DNA of 5,617 nt from Methanobacteriota archaeon. Its GTDB lineage: Archaea; Hydrothermarchaeota; Hydrothermarchaeia; Hydrothermarchaeales; BMS3B. Each line of letters begins with the position of its first letter. Position 1 is the first letter of the stretch. Shown in pieces: positions 5,315 through 5,617 of this stretch. The stretch spans positions 1 to 5,617 of the forward strand of contig JAADFH010000030.1 of NCBI GenBank assembly GCA_013152995.1, read 5' to 3'. Under the pieces are notes generated by a model. The model had not been told where the DNA came from. It saw only the letters and a list, made by a program, of their open reading frames with translations, and ran no database searches. A program made the position numbers and the translations under genes.

Positions 5315-5617
5315 CTACCCGATCTTCTCCTCCACCCCCGCCTCATCAAAGGTAGCCATCTCCCTGAGCACCCTCACGCTCGCCTCCACGATGCTCATGG
5401 CAAGCGCCGCGCCCGTGCCCTCACCCAGCCTGAGGTCCAGGTTCAGTATGGGTCTCAGCGAGAGGTGCTCCAGCATGATTCTGTGCCCCGGCTCTGCTGA
5501 CTGGTGGGAGGCGAGCATGTACTCCTTAGCTGCGGGTGCTATGCCCGCTGCAACCAGCGCACCCGCGGTGGAGATGAAGCCATCTATCAGCACCGGCACC
5601 CTGTTTGCGGCACCCGC
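5315..5617 (-). CDS. cobT: Nicotinate-nucleotide--dimethylbenzimidazole phosphoribosyltransferase, C-terminal fragment (cut by window edge)
   Basis: The last 100 codons of CobT; the frame stays open to the right edge, so the gene starts outside the window. CobT transfers phosphoribose from nicotinate mononucleotide to the lower-ligand base, giving the alpha-ribotide used in cobamide (B12) assembly. Fragment residues 7-24 read [18 protein letters not shown], and [10 protein letters not shown] lies at 36-45. [15 protein letters not shown] (60-74) contains the catalytic glutamate motif (E66, corresponding to the general base of the Salmonella enzyme), and [10 protein letters not shown] (86-95) is the standard C-terminus. 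These are motifs of the bacterial-type CobT family (also found in some methanogens). A GTG at 5599 is in frame but internal, not a start. It is probably a separate transcription unit from the ribosomal operon, being 68 nt away and functionally unrelated. Confidence 0.93.
   Translation of the reverse strand, partial: AGAANRVPVLIDGFISTAGALVAAGIAPAAKEYMLASHQSAEPGHRIMLEHLSLRPILNLDLRLGEGTGAALAMSIVEASVRVLREMATFDEAGVEEKIG

Overview
The window carries a dense archaeal translation operon, read entirely on the minus strand (right to left in window coordinates). Archaeal origin is clear from the gene set: ribosomal proteins L7Ae, S28e, L24e and S6e, plus initiation factors aIF5B and aIF2-gamma, are archaeal/eukaryotic and not bacterial. 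The high-GC codon use, SD-type ribosome binding sites and gene order suggest a euryarchaeote. A bacterial-type CobT and a membrane pyrophosphatase alongside would fit a Methanosarcina/Methanomicrobia- or ANME-like lineage, but I cannot fix the genus.

Layout in transcription order: (1) 5617-5315, C-terminal third of CobT (cobamide lower-ligand activation), cut by the window edge; (2) 5314-5247, a 68-bp gap with a weak TATA candidate, a hairpin and a strong SD, probably the operon leader; (3) rpl7ae 5246-4878, rps28e 4871-4653, rpl24e about 4643-4473, ndk 4457-4008, infB/aIF5B 3984-2215, rps6e 2213-1806, aIF2-gamma about 1790-576, and a stand-alone PIN-domain protein 575-198; (4) the first 60 codons of a membrane-bound ion-pumping pyrophosphatase (hppA) from 181 to the left edge. 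From rpl7ae to hppA the genes are separated by at most 23 bases or overlap, so they look co-transcribed and often translationally coupled.

Functionally the block couples rRNA-binding ribosomal proteins, the two translational GTPases that deliver Met-tRNAi and join the subunits, the NDP kinase that can supply their GTP, and a probable rRNA-processing PIN nuclease. The pyrophosphatase at the end is an unusual partner; it could draw on PPi released by biosynthesis (inference).

The most notable anomaly is the start of aIF2-gamma. The conserved reading frame has no ATG, GTG or TTG between the rps6e stop and the P-loop. An ATG overlapping the rps6e stop in the classic ATGA arrangement lies one nucleotide out of frame, separated by an A4G5 run; alternatively an ATT codon sits 5 nt behind a strong SD. 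This means a homopolymer sequencing error, a rare AUU start, or a frameshift/slippage event. I see no CRISPR array, insertion sequence, tRNA, rRNA or obviously novel system in this window.
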